Below, one piece after another: positions 46,448 through 54,590 of a stretch of DNA of 64,000 nt. Source of the stretch: Bifidobacteriaceae bacterium (lineage in GTDB: Bacteria > Actinomycetota > Actinomycetes > Actinomycetales > WQXJ01). The stretch is taken from positions 85,017 to 149,016 of the forward strand of contig JAISXH010000041.1 of assembly GCA_031270825.1 (NCBI GenBank). The letters are read 5' to 3'. Under the pieces are notes generated by a model. It had not been told where the DNA came from and did no database searches. It worked only from the letters and a program-made list of their open reading frames with translations. Made by a program: the position numbers and the translations under genes. Numbering within the stretch: the first letter of the stretch is position 1; the number at the start of each line of letters is the position of its first letter.

Positions 46448-47029
46448 ATGGCAGCCATGGCTCCTGGTCCCCCACTCTTCCCGCAGTTAGTTCCCCAGGC
46501 CCCCTTGGAGCATCCCGAGTTGTTGGCCCCAGCCGTTTTCGGGGCCCTGAAGCGTTGGTTCGCCGCCGTGCCCGATGCCGCCGAGGCAGTCGCCGTCGCA
46601 GCCATCGACCCAGCTTTCTCTGACACAGCCGCTTTGACCGAGCATCTGGGGCTGGCGCCCGAGGCGTCGGCCAACTGCGTGGTGGTGGCCGGACGCCGGG
46701 CCGGCGTCGACAAGGCGGCCGGGGTCGCTGTGCGCGCCACCACCAGGGCAGATGTCAACAACACGGTGCGGCGGCTGCTTGACGTCCGCAAGGCCTCATT
46801 CATGTCTGTCGACGGTGTTGTGGCGGCGACCGGGATGGAGTACGGCGGCATCACGCCGATCGGCCTGCCCGGCGAATGGCGGGTGTTGATCGACCGCCAG
46901 GTCGTGGACGCGGGCCCGGTGATCGTCGGCGCGGGCGTCCGCCAAGCCAAACTGATCCTGCCCGGCTCAATCCTGGCCACGCTGCCAGGGGCGGAAGTGA
47001 TCGACGGTCTGGCCTTCTCCGTCAGCTAG
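46448..47029 (+). CDS. YbaK/EbsC-family aminoacyl-tRNA deacylase-like protein
   Basis: 193 aa from ATG 46448 (AGGGG five bases upstream). The YbaK/ProX editing-domain features are present: VVVAGRRAGVDKAAGVAVRATTRAD, the lysine in DVRKASFMS and the GGITPIGLP loop. It probably clears mischarged tRNA, such as Cys- or Ala-tRNA(Pro), in trans; the exact substrate cannot be read from sequence. It is convergent with the hydrolase at 47026, and both stop codons share the palindrome CTAG (47026-47029). Confidence 0.88.
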   Translation: MAAMAPGPPLFPQLVPQAPLEHPELLAPAVFGALKRWFAAVPDAAEAVAVAAIDPAFSDTAALTEHLGLAPEASANCVVVAGRRAGVDKAAGVAVRATTRADVNNTVRRLLDVRKASFMSVDGVVAATGMEYGGITPIGLPGEWRVLIDRQVVDAGPVIVGAGVRQAKLILPGSILATLPGAEVIDGLAFSVS

Positions 47030-47925
47030 TCGACCATGCGCCGGTAGGACTCGCGGACGATCCGCGAGGTCATATTGGGCGCCTCCAGCGGGCTGAGGTG
47101 GGCTATCTCGGACAGAACGGCCAGGTTGGCGCTGTGGCCCACGGCATCCGCCATCTCCTCGGCTTGGCGGACCGTCGCGAACGGGTCGGCGGCGCCGGCC
47201 ATGATCGTGACCGGCAGCCCGCAGGCCCGCAGCGTCCCCATCGCATCGTCCCGACCGGCCATGGCCTCTTCGGCCCAGGCCATACCGCCGGGGGTGGCTT
47301 GGTCAATCCAGTGTTCGATGGTTTCGACCAAACCTGGGTGGATGATCTGACTGGCCGCCGAGACCATCTTCGAGGCCATCGGCGCCAGCAGCTCTGTCGA
47401 TCCGGCATGCAGCACCTGGCGGGCCGTCTCAAGGCGGCCCGCCCGCGTGGCCGGATCGTCCGCGACCGCCTTGGTGTGCATCAAGATCGCCCCGGCCAGC
47501 AATTCGGGCGCGTCTTTGATGACGCTCATGGCGACGTAACCGCCCATCGAGATGCCGCCGATCACGGCCCGCGTCACGCCCAATTCGGCCAGCGACTCGA
47601 TGACCGCCAGTCCCGCCGCCCGGATGCTCACCGGTTGGACGGTGGGGCTGAAACCGGCTCCGGGCAGGTCGATCGCCAGAACCGGCAGTTCGGGCAGATC
47701 GGCCAGAACTGGTCCCCACATCGCCGAGCTGAGCGGAAAGGCGTGCAGGAGCACCAACGGCACCGTGCCGGCGGGCACCAGCGGGCCGGCCGAACGCTCC
47801 TGGGCCCGTTCGGCGGCCGAGAACCGCGATGTCTCGTCGTCCTGGCCCCACGGGTCGCCGAGGGGCTGGTCTAGGCGCGCCGCTCCCCGCAGGGCGCCGC
47901 CCGCCCTAACCGCCAGAATCGTCAT
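47026..47925 (-). CDS. alpha/beta-hydrolase
   Basis: 299 aa. The oxyanion region LLHAFPLSSAMW, nucleophile elbow GGISMGG, and late GAADPFA and EIAHLSPLE (His) segments give a full Ser-Asp-His arrangement of the alpha/beta-hydrolase fold. The substrate is unknown. An N-terminal insertion of about 45 residues before the first strand is low complexity. It is the last gene of the minus-strand run from DUF4193 and overlaps the next hydrolase by 4 nt, suggesting the pair act together. Confidence 0.85.
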   Translation of the reverse strand: MTILAVRAGGALRGAARLDQPLGDPWGQDDETSRFSAAERAQERSAGPLVPAGTVPLVLLHAFPLSSAMWGPVLADLPELPVLAIDLPGAGFSPTVQPVSIRAAGLAVIESLAELGVTRAVIGGISMGGYVAMSVIKDAPELLAGAILMHTKAVADDPATRAGRLETARQVLHAGSTELLAPMASKMVSAASQIIHPGLVETIEHWIDQATPGGMAWAEEAMAGRDDAMGTLRACGLPVTIMAGAADPFATVRQAEEMADAVGHSANLAVLSEIAHLSPLEAPNMTSRIVRESYRRMVD

Positions 47926-48767
47926 GTTCCTTCTCCTCCCGCGCCACTAGCTCTACCTGGGCTGTCCAACAGCCTTTCAGCGAGGCTACCGCCTCGGACC
48001 GGCTGGCCAAAGACCTCGGACGGGCCGTCCCATGTTGTCGGCAGCGGCCCCCAGCCGGGCCGCACCACTTCGACGATCGCGTCCAGGGCTTGACGCACAG
48101 CCCTCTCCCCGATCCACAGATGGGCGGCCTGGCGGCCCTCCACCACCTTGGCGGCGGGAACCATGGCGAACCGCGCCCGCGCCTGCGCCGGCGACAGGAA
48201 CTGATCATTCTGGGGCACCAACGCCGTCACCGGTTTGCGGGCCGCGGCCCACTGGATCAGATGCTCCGACCTGGTGCGTTTGAGGGGTGGCGACAACGCG
48301 ATCACTCCTGCCACCGGCAGGCGGGCGCCGTGCATCAAGGCCAGTTCCGAGCCGAATGACCAGCCCACCAGCCACGGCTGCGCCAGCCCCAGGGCCAGCG
48401 TGTAGCCGACCACCGCCGCCACGTCTTGGCCCTCGGCCGCTCCGCCGTCGAACCTTCCCTCGGAGCAGCCCTGCGCCGAGCAGGTCCCGCGGGTGTTGAA
48501 CCGGATCACCGCCAGGTCTGCCAGCGCGGGCAGCCGCCAGGCGGCTTTGCGCAGCAAATGCGAATCCATTGATCCGCCCTCGGTCGGCAATGGGTGCAGC
48601 CAGACCAGCGTGCCTTGGACCGGACGCCGGTCCGGCGGCAAGGCCAATTCCCCGATCAGCCGGACTCCGTCGGCCGTCAAGACCTCGAAGGGACGCCGCT
48701 CGGCCGGCAAGACAGTCTGCGCCCCGATCATCCTGCCCTCGATCGCCCCGCCCCCGGTCCTGGTCAC
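47922..48767 (-). CDS. alpha/beta-hydrolase
   Basis: 281 aa from GTG 48767. LVWLHPLPTEGGSMDS, RFNTRGTCSAQG and the elbow GWSFGSE define a dienelactone-hydrolase-like/serine aminopeptidase-like alpha/beta-hydrolase; the final His is in AAHLWIG. Residues after 255 are a Gly/Ser tail. Substrate unknown. A TAGGCT box six bases before the GTG could give a leaderless internal transcript, in addition to read-through from the dut genes. Confidence 0.83.
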   Translation of the reverse strand: MTRTGGGAIEGRMIGAQTVLPAERRPFEVLTADGVRLIGELALPPDRRPVQGTLVWLHPLPTEGGSMDSHLLRKAAWRLPALADLAVIRFNTRGTCSAQGCSEGRFDGGAAEGQDVAAVVGYTLALGLAQPWLVGWSFGSELALMHGARLPVAGVIALSPPLKRTRSEHLIQWAAARKPVTALVPQNDQFLSPAQARARFAMVPAAKVVEGRQAAHLWIGERAVRQALDAIVEVVRPGWGPLPTTWDGPSEVFGQPVRGGSLAERLLDSPGRASGAGGEGT

Positions 48768-48773
48768 GCCAAC

Positions 48774-48779
48774 AGCCTA
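48774..48779 (-). promoter_or_regulatory. candidate internal -10 box before the hydrolase pair
   Basis: TAGGCT on the minus strand ends six bases before the GTG at 48767. Its first three bases are also the TAG stop of the DUF3159 gene. The spacing matches the leaderless arrangement seen at glgP. Confidence 0.4.
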
Positions 48780-49787
48780 CGTGGCCTTGTCTTCGGCCTT
48801 GTCTTCGGCCTTGTCTTCGGCTGGCGCCTCGCTCTGGCCGGGGCCACGCCTGTCTTTGCGCAGCACCGGGCGCATTATCAGCCAGGACAGCCACAGCAGC
48901 GCTACGAATGGCGGCGCGCCCATGGCGAGCTTGAACGTGCCCAAGAGCGCCACCTGTCCGGTCAGATAGAGCGGCACCTGGACCGCCAGCCGGGCGGCGA
49001 ACAGCGCCGCCATCAGCCAGGTGGCGCCGGCGCCCCGGCGCAGGAAGGCCTTGTCGGCCCGAAAGGATTCCAGTTGGCCGGTCGCGGCGGCAGCCACCAC
49101 CGCCACCAACGGCCAGCCCGCCAGGATCGAAATCAGGCAGCCAGCCAGGTAGGCGCCGTTGGCCCATAGCCCCGGAACGTAGAAGCCTTCGGCCCTGCCG
49201 CTGACCAGCGCCCAGACCACGCCTAGCGCTATGCCTCCCAGGGAGGACACGGCGCCCATGACCGAGGACCGCCCGATCAGGCGGGCCACCGCCAGCACCA
49301 GAGCCAGCCCGAACGCCGCCACCAGCGGCGGCCACAGCTTCGGTTCGATCACATAGACCACCACGAAGGTCAGACCGGGCAGGACCGATTCGACCATGCC
49401 GCGCACGCCGCCCATAGCATCGGTGAATGAGAACTCTTCGGCCACCACCGACCTCAGGCCGGTCAACGCAGGGCCGCTGGGGGTGGCCGGCTCAGGGTCG
49501 CGTTGGGACTTAGCCTCGGCGCCGCCCGGCGCTTCTCGTCGGGGGTCTGCCTCGGACCGGTCCGGCGTTGCGCCTGGGTGGGCGGACCCAGGGCCGCTGG
49601 GGGCGGCCGCCTCAGGGTCGCGTCCGGACTTGGATTCGGTTCCGTCCGGCGCGTCTCCTCGGGAGTCTGCCTCGGAGCTGTCCGGCGCAGCGTCTCCGGA
49701 CTTGGATTCGGTTCCGTCCGGCGCGGCGCCTCCGGGATCTGCCTCGGACCTGTCCGGCGCGTCGCCTTGGACACCCGAGTCGCTCAT
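48777..49787 (-). CDS. DUF3159 membrane protein
   Basis: 336 aa. The C-terminal 230 residues are the DUF3159 membrane domain with six or so helices (TFVVVYVIEPKLWPPLVAAFG onward, quoted in part). The N-terminal 105 residues are a hydrophilic repeat of DGTESKSG, SEADPR and PEAAAPSGP units that is absent from most homologues. The tail has a triplicated AEDK. DUF3159 is a fixed neighbour of dut, DUF3710 and the OB-fold gene in actinobacteria. Function unknown. It overlaps the OB-fold gene by 4 nt (ATGA). Confidence 0.88.
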   Translation of the reverse strand: MSDSGVQGDAPDRSEADPGGAAPDGTESKSGDAAPDSSEADSRGDAPDGTESKSGRDPEAAAPSGPGSAHPGATPDRSEADPRREAPGGAEAKSQRDPEPATPSGPALTGLRSVVAEEFSFTDAMGGVRGMVESVLPGLTFVVVYVIEPKLWPPLVAAFGLALVLAVARLIGRSSVMGAVSSLGGIALGVVWALVSGRAEGFYVPGLWANGAYLAGCLISILAGWPLVAVVAAAATGQLESFRADKAFLRRGAGATWLMAALFAARLAVQVPLYLTGQVALLGTFKLAMGAPPFVALLWLSWLIMRPVLRKDRRGPGQSEAPAEDKAEDKAEDKAT

Positions 49788-50164
49788 TCGACCACTCCGA
49801 CCGGCGCCAACTCGTAGTAGGGATCCCGCATCACCCGGACCGCCCCTTCGCGGGCGACCAGGCCATGGCAGATCAGCTGCCGACCCGGCTCAAGGCCCAG
49901 GATCTGGCGTTGCCCCAACCAGATCACTTTGAGATCGCCGGTGCCATCGGTCAATTCCGCCTCGAACATGGCCCCGGGGCCGCGCGGGCCTATGGCGATG
50001 GAACGGATCACGCCCGCCACCCGAGCGGTCTCCCGCTCCCCCACCGAACCGATCGACTGGACGCCATCGACCCGCCTGAACGGGCGCTCCGGTTCGGTCT
50101 CCAACGCCGGCAGAGGCTTGAACAGACCACGCGCCCAGCGCTTGATCCGCCCGCCCAACGCCAT
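49784..50164 (-). CDS. OB-fold nucleic-acid-binding protein
   Basis: 126 aa from ATG 50164, which overlaps the DUF3710 stop by one base (TGATG). The second half is a compact OB fold of the RecG/tRNA-anticodon type: ARVAGVIRSIAI, MFEAELTDGTGDLKVIWLG and GRQLICHGLV strands are clear. It probably binds single-stranded nucleic acid. It is a conserved member of the dut block. Confidence 0.87.
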   Translation of the reverse strand: MALGGRIKRWARGLFKPLPALETEPERPFRRVDGVQSIGSVGERETARVAGVIRSIAIGPRGPGAMFEAELTDGTGDLKVIWLGQRQILGLEPGRQLICHGLVAREGAVRVMRDPYYELAPVGVVE

Positions 50165-51021
50165 CAACGAACCTCGGTGATTTCTGGACCGCGTTTCAAC
50201 AGACCGGGCGATTCCCCCTGGGCGTCGCCGCCGCCTGGCTCGAGCCGGGCCGCCCCGGGCAAGCGCAGCGGCAGCGGCTCGCGCGGGGGCCGGGCTTCGC
50301 CGCCGCGCACCACGACCACGCCGGCGAAGAGATCTTCGAGGTCGGCCGCGGCGGCTCGTTCCCGGGCCGCCTTGCCGGTGATGGCGCCTCGCAGCAGCCA
50401 CCTCGGCCCGTCCACGCCGATGAACCGGACCACCTGCTTGCCAGTGCGTCCTTGGGCGGTGGCGACGGGGATCTCGGCGATCAGTTCCGGGCCGAACCGG
50501 CCCTCCGTCCTGGTCGCCTTGCCGCCTTGTTTGGCGGCCGACCCTTCGAGCTGGTCCAGCGCCTCTTCCCAAATGCCCGCGGTCTTGGGGGCCGCGAAGG
50601 CCTGCAACTCCAGTTGCGAACCGTCTTTGGACACGGTCAGCGACACCGGCCGTCCGGTCGCCTTGGCCACGCCGGCGCTGACCTTGAACCCGGCCCGCAC
50701 CGGCAGACGGACGGCGCCGAAGTCGGCCAGCCCCTCCAGGCCAGGCTGTTCAGCTTCGTCAAAGGGGCCCGATGCCGTCTGGTCGCCCTCTTGGTCGGTC
50801 TGCCGGTCCTCCTGTTGGTCGCCCGGCTGGTCGCCTTCGCCGGAACCGCCTAAGGCGTCTTGAGGATCGGCCGTCGCCTGGGCTTCACCGCCTGGCCGCG
50901 CGCCCGAACGCTCGCCGTCCTCGGTCTGGTCCTGGCTGGCCCCAGTCTCGGCTTCGGCTCGGCCGGAGGCGTCCTTGGGCGAGGCGCTCGGCCGGTCCTG
51001 GCGCCGTTTGAACAAAGCCAT
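50164..51021 (-). CDS. DUF3710 family protein
   Basis: 285 aa. MALFKRR start, then an acidic Gln/Asp/Gly linker (residues 10-90), then the conserved DUF3710 core FGAVRLPVRAG through RFIGVDGPRWLLRGAITGKAA. No catalytic residues are known. It begins two bases after the dut stop. Its conserved link to dUTPase and an OB-fold protein hints at nucleotide or DNA metabolism, but this is inference. Confidence 0.9.
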   Translation of the reverse strand: MALFKRRQDRPSASPKDASGRAEAETGASQDQTEDGERSGARPGGEAQATADPQDALGGSGEGDQPGDQQEDRQTDQEGDQTASGPFDEAEQPGLEGLADFGAVRLPVRAGFKVSAGVAKATGRPVSLTVSKDGSQLELQAFAAPKTAGIWEEALDQLEGSAAKQGGKATRTEGRFGPELIAEIPVATAQGRTGKQVVRFIGVDGPRWLLRGAITGKAARERAAAADLEDLFAGVVVVRGGEARPPREPLPLRLPGAARLEPGGGDAQGESPGLLKRGPEITEVR

Positions 51022-51023
51022 CG

Positions 51024-51521
51024 CTACTTCCCTTCAGTATTGGAGCCGAGGCCTGGGCCAGCGCTGTCGCCGTCGCGCACGCCGGTGGAGCCGAAACCGC
51101 CTTCTCCGCGGACCGAGCCCGGCAGGCGTTCGACTTCGATCAGCTTGGCCGTCTCGACGCGCTGGATCAACAACTGCGCGATCCGATCACCGCGATGGAC
51201 CGTGAACGGCGTCACCGGATCGGTGTTCAACAGGGTCACTTTGATCTCGCCGCGGTAGCCGGCGTCCACCGTTCCGGGCGCGTTAACCACGGTCACCCCG
51301 TGTTTGGCGGCCAACCCCGAACGCGGGTGCACCAAGCCCACGAATCCGTGGGGCAAAGCCAAACGCAACCCCGTCGCCACGGTGACGCGACCACCGGCGG
51401 GGGCCAACACGGCATCGTCCGCCGAAAACAAATCCAAACCGGCGTCCCCCGGGTGCGCGTAGGCGGGCAGGGCCAGCCCCTGGTCCGAGCGGGCGGCCAG
51501 CACCTCGACAGTGGTTCTCAC
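51024..51521 (-). CDS. dut: dUTP diphosphatase
   Basis: 165 aa. It hydrolyses dUTP to dUMP and keeps uracil out of DNA. All five trimeric dUTPase motifs are visible: [10 protein letters not shown] (1), [11 protein letters not shown] (2), [11 protein letters not shown] (3, catalytic Asp and Tyr), [10 protein letters not shown] (4) and [11 protein letters not shown] (5). The length is normal. The DUF4193 gene ends 30 bases upstream and DUF3710 follows after two bases. Confidence 0.97.
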   Translation of the reverse strand: MRTTVEVLAARSDQGLALPAYAHPGDAGLDLFSADDAVLAPAGGRVTVATGLRLALPHGFVGLVHPRSGLAAKHGVTVVNAPGTVDAGYRGEIKVTLLNTDPVTPFTVHRGDRIAQLLIQRVETAKLIEVERLPGSVRGEGGFGSTGVRDGDSAGPGLGSNTEGK

Positions 51522-51551
51522 GGCGACTCAGCCTACGTCAGATGCGGCTCA

Positions 51552-51854
51552 TCAGGGCGAGCACTCGAGGCAGATGAGGGCGCCGTCAAGGTCGGTGAAG
51601 GCCAATTGGGACATGTGGTGGACCAAGAAACAGGAGGAACACATGAACTCGTCGGCCTGTTTGGGCAGGACTCGAACGGACAACTCTTCGTTGGACAGAT
51701 CGGCGCCGGGCAGTTCGAAGCCTTCGGCGGCGTCGACTTCGTCCTCGTCGACCACGGCGGCGGATTTCTCCGCCCGGCGGGCTTTCAACTCCTCCAGGGA
51801 ATCTTGGCCCAGGTCCTCATCGCTCTTTCGCGGGGCGTCGTAATCGGTTGCCAT
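51552..51854 (-). CDS. DUF4193 small zinc-type protein
   Basis: 100 aa. MATDYDAPRK start and two Cys pairs, CSSC (71-74 region) and CLEC near the C-terminus, match the actinobacterial DUF4193 family. The spacing suggests a zinc ribbon. Function is unknown; homologues stand next to dut, as here. It is the first gene of the minus-strand run. An A+T-rich stretch upstream (about 51910-51935) should hold its promoter. Confidence 0.9.
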   Translation of the reverse strand: MATDYDAPRKSDEDLGQDSLEELKARRAEKSAAVVDEDEVDAAEGFELPGADLSNEELSVRVLPKQADEFMCSSCFLVHHMSQLAFTDLDGALICLECSP

Positions 51855-52033
51855 CAGTCCTTAGGTCTCATCTCGTCGGTTGTTGTCGGGGCTCGCATGG
51901 AACGCTCCTTGCGGAGGGATTATTCCGTACCGAATCGCGCGACAGGGTAGCACGTTCGGCCACCCTCGTGTGAACATTGTCCGTTTGGGCTTCAGGTTTT
52001 CCTCTCACAGCGGCGCCCCCGCCCACCACGCAA

Positions 52034-52092
52034 GGGGACGGTGATCGTGTTGATTCGCCGACCACCACGCAGGGGGACGGTGATTGTGTTGA
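52034..52092 (+). repeat. two copies of motif M
   Basis: GGGGACGGTGATCGTGTTGA at 52034-52053 and the T variant at 52073-52092, same orientation, 39 bases apart, both preceded by CCACGCA. They lie in the 444-bp gap 51855-52298 between DUF4193 and the Lrp gene, just before twin-hairpin repeat R. No gene is supported in that gap. Confidence 0.85.
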
Positions 52093-52111
52093 TTCGCCGC
52101 CGACCGGGCCC

Positions 52112-52242
52112 AGGAGCGTGGTTAACAACCACGCTCCGACCGTGTTGACGCAGGGAAGCGGAACGCTGACCAGCGGAAACGCGGAAGGCAAACGCTGCTT
52201 ATGCCTAGCAAACCGGTGTGTTCGCCGGTTTGCTAGGCATAG
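52112..52242 (+). repeat. twin-hairpin repeat R, copy 2
   Basis: Hairpin 1 has 11-bp perfect arms, GGAGCGTGGTT (52113-52123) and AACCACGCTCC (52127-52137), with a 3-base loop. The core holds GACCGTGTTGACGCA (52138-52152) and AGCGGAACGCTGACCAGC. Hairpin 2 has 16-bp perfect arms (52201-52216 and 52225-52240) and an 8-base loop. This is the most symmetrical of the three copies. It ends 57 bases from the 3' end of the Lrp gene. Confidence 0.9.
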
Positions 52243-52298
52243 CGGTCTGCCAGCTCGCCGGGACGCCGTCGTTGGCGTCGCGGCGGACGAATCGTCGC

Positions 52299-52781
52299 TC
52301 AGGCCCGCGTCCAGTCTCCAGCGCCCTGTAGGTGCCGAAAGACGAGCTTGGTGTGGGAACCGGCAATGCCGGGATCGGAGGTCAAAGCGTCGAGCACAAA
52401 GTTGGACAACGACTCGGCGTCGCGAGCCACCACATGCAGCACATAGTCGTCGTCACCGGCCATGAGCGAGACTGAGAGCACCCCCGGCAGCTGGACCGCC
52501 TTGCGCAGGAAACGGTCGTTCTCGGTGCGGGAATGGTTACGCAGTTGGACCGAGACCATTGCCTGGAGGGGCAGCCCGAGCTTGCCGGTGTCGACGTCGG
52601 CATGGAAACCACGGATGACCTTCGTGTCGATCAGGCGGCGGATGCGCAGCAGACAGGTGGACTGGGCGATGCCGACCTCAGCAGCGACGTCCTTGTTGGT
52701 CGCGCGGCCGTTGCGGCGCAGGACATTCAGAATCTGACGGTCGATCTGGTCCAACGGCGGGGTAGGAAGATTGTTCGACAT
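52299..52781 (-). CDS. Lrp/AsnC-family transcriptional regulator
   Basis: 160 aa. The N-terminal AsnC winged helix (LDQIDRQILNVLRRNGR, NKDVAAEVGIAQSTCLLRIRRL) and the C-terminal RAM ligand-binding fold (TGKLGLPLQAMVSVQLR, ALTSDPGIAGSHTKLVF) are complete. It is divergent from the lyase operon with 144 bases between starts. That gap contains repeated AATCTGC half-sites, so it is the likely local regulator sensing an amino-acid-like substrate. Confidence 0.93.
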   Translation of the reverse strand: MSNNLPTPPLDQIDRQILNVLRRNGRATNKDVAAEVGIAQSTCLLRIRRLIDTKVIRGFHADVDTGKLGLPLQAMVSVQLRNHSRTENDRFLRKAVQLPGVLSVSLMAGDDDYVLHVVARDAESLSNFVLDALTSDPGIAGSHTKLVFRHLQGAGDWTRA

Positions 52782-52808
52782 GTGGCCTCCTTGTCAGAGC
52801 CTAACTGG

Positions 52809-52901
52809 TTGAATCTGCAGGTCCATCACCTAATCCTGCAGAATCTGCGGTCAGTCAGCAATACTAGTTGAGATTGGTGCAGCATTGGGCTGCAGATTCA
52901 A
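52809..52901. promoter_or_regulatory. cluster of AATCTGC operator elements in the Lrp/lyase divergent promoter
   Basis: TTGAATCTGCAG (52809-52820) has its exact reverse complement CTGCAGATTCAA at 52890-52901. Between them lies GCAGAATCTGC (52838-52848), 30 bases (about three helical turns) from the first. The last element also occurs at the importer promoter. The phased, paired arrangement fits an Lrp-type oligomer. The lyase ribosome-binding site (AGGAGGGG, from 52911) follows directly. Confidence 0.7.
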
Positions 52902-52925
52902 GCGATACGTCAGGAGGGGACACCC

Positions 52926-54590
52926 GTGGCGATCTTAACCGAGCCGTTGACGGACCACAAGCCCGCAGACGGGACGATTTGGCTCGACGGGGCCAGCCTC
53001 ACCGTCGAAGACATCGTGGCCGTGGCACGCGGCGCGGCCGGCGACCCAAAGGTGCGGATTGGCGCCGAGGCGCGGGCGCGGACCATCGCGGTCCGCCAGT
53101 ATGTGGAAGAACACTGGCTGAGCCCGGAGGCGCCGCCGATCTACGGCATCAACACCGGACTGGGACGCCTGATGGACGTGCGCGTTCCACCTGAGGACCT
53201 GGACCGGTTCCAACGACTGATTATCAACGCCCATTCGGCCGGCGTCGGCGAGCCGTTCGAGATCGAGGTGGTGCGAGCCCTGCTGCTGCTGCGAGTCAAC
53301 GCGCTGTCCAAGGGCGTCTCGGGTGTGCGGGTCGAATGCCTCGACCGGCTGGTGGAAATGCTGAACCGGGGCGTGCACCCGGTCATCCCCTGCCAGGGTT
53401 CTGTCGGCGCCAGCGGCGACTTGGCGCCACTAGCCCATCTGGTCAGCGTCATGATCGGCCACGAGCAGGCCGAAGCCTTCTACGAGGGCAGTCGCCTGCC
53501 CGCCCGGTCAGCGCTGGTCCAGGCCGGGATGGAACCCTCCTTCGAGCTCGGCGCCAAGGACGTGCTGGCCATGATCAACGGCTCCACCGTCTCGCTGGCC
53601 TCTGCCGTCCTCAGTTTGGCTGACGCCGAACTCCTGGCCAAGACCGCCGACATCTCCTTGAGCCTGACCTTGGAGGCCGTTCGCGGCGAGTCGCGAGCCT
53701 TCGACGACAGGATCCAGGTGGCGCGCAACGCGCCTGGGCAAAGGGCGGTGGCGGAAAACGTCCGTCGCATCACCGAAGGCTCTGCCCGGATGACGGAGCG
53801 GGCGCGCCAGGTGCGGTTCCCCGATGAGCACCGCGCCAACGGCGTCTACCGGCCGCGGGTCCAAGACGCCTACTCGCTGCGCTGCGCCCCCCAAGTCCAC
53901 GGGGCCGCCCGGGAGTCGCTGGGGTTCGCACGCACCTTGTTGGAACGCGAGTCCAACGCGGCCACCGACAACCCGCTGATCTTCCCCGACGGCGAAGGCG
54001 GCTACGACGTCATTTCCGGTGGCAATTTCCACGGCGAGCCGATCGGGTACGCCGCCGACCTGATCGCCATGGTGGTCGCCGAACTCGGGGCCATCAGCGA
54101 GCGGCGCTCCTTCCGACTGACCGATCCCAACCTCAGCTACGGCTTGCCGTTGAACCTGGTCGGCGGGCAACTCGGCCTCAACACCGGGTTCTCCATAGTC
54201 CACTGCTCAGCCTCGGCGATCGTCAGCGAGAACCGCCTGCTCGCCATGCCCAGCGTCACCGATTCCATTCCTGGCAAGGCCAACCAGGAGGACCACGTCT
54301 CGATGTGCACGTACTCCGCGCGCAAGGCCCGCCAGGCGGTGCGCAACACCCAGGCGATCCTGGGAGTGGAGCTGATTCTGGCCAGTCAAGCTGTCGACCT
54401 GTCGGCGCCGTGGCTGGAAGACTCCGCTCTGGGGGCCGGGACCGCCGCCGCCATGGCGCGGGTGCGCCGGGACATCCCCGTGACCCATGAGGACACCTAC
54501 CAGTCCGCTCACATGGTGGCGGCCCAAGACCTGGTGGCCGGCGGCGAGGTGGTCGCCGCAGTCGAACAGGTGGCAGGCGGCCTGCGGTGA
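52926..54590 (+). CDS. aromatic amino acid lyase, histidine-ammonia-lyase type (MIO enzyme)
   Basis: 554 aa from GTG 52926, AGGAGGGG upstream. The MIO-forming triad A162-S163-G164 sits in GSVGASGDLAPLAH, and Y73 in YGINTG is the catalytic tyrosine. Two residues that distinguish histidine from phenylalanine/tyrosine lyases are of the histidine kind: H103 in NAHSAGVGEP (HutH His83) and E455 in NQEDH (HutH Glu414). Length exceeds HutH (about 510). It should eliminate ammonia or an amine from histidine or a histidine derivative to give an acrylate. There is no urocanase in the window, so it is not a normal hut operon. It is followed by a GTGA overlap. Confidence 0.88.
   Translation: MAILTEPLTDHKPADGTIWLDGASLTVEDIVAVARGAAGDPKVRIGAEARARTIAVRQYVEEHWLSPEAPPIYGINTGLGRLMDVRVPPEDLDRFQRLIINAHSAGVGEPFEIEVVRALLLLRVNALSKGVSGVRVECLDRLVEMLNRGVHPVIPCQGSVGASGDLAPLAHLVSVMIGHEQAEAFYEGSRLPARSALVQAGMEPSFELGAKDVLAMINGSTVSLASAVLSLADAELLAKTADISLSLTLEAVRGESRAFDDRIQVARNAPGQRAVAENVRRITEGSARMTERARQVRFPDEHRANGVYRPRVQDAYSLRCAPQVHGAARESLGFARTLLERESNAATDNPLIFPDGEGGYDVISGGNFHGEPIGYAADLIAMVVAELGAISERRSFRLTDPNLSYGLPLNLVGGQLGLNTGFSIVHCSASAIVSENRLLAMPSVTDSIPGKANQEDHVSMCTYSARKARQAVRNTQAILGVELILASQAVDLSAPWLEDSALGAGTAAAMARVRRDIPVTHEDTYQSAHMVAAQDLVAGGEVVAAVEQVAGGLR

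Noticed and set aside
52926..54590. Phenylalanine or tyrosine ammonia-lyase
   Set aside because: The selectivity His (H103) and the Glu of NQEDH are of the histidine-lyase kind. The call remains sequence-based.
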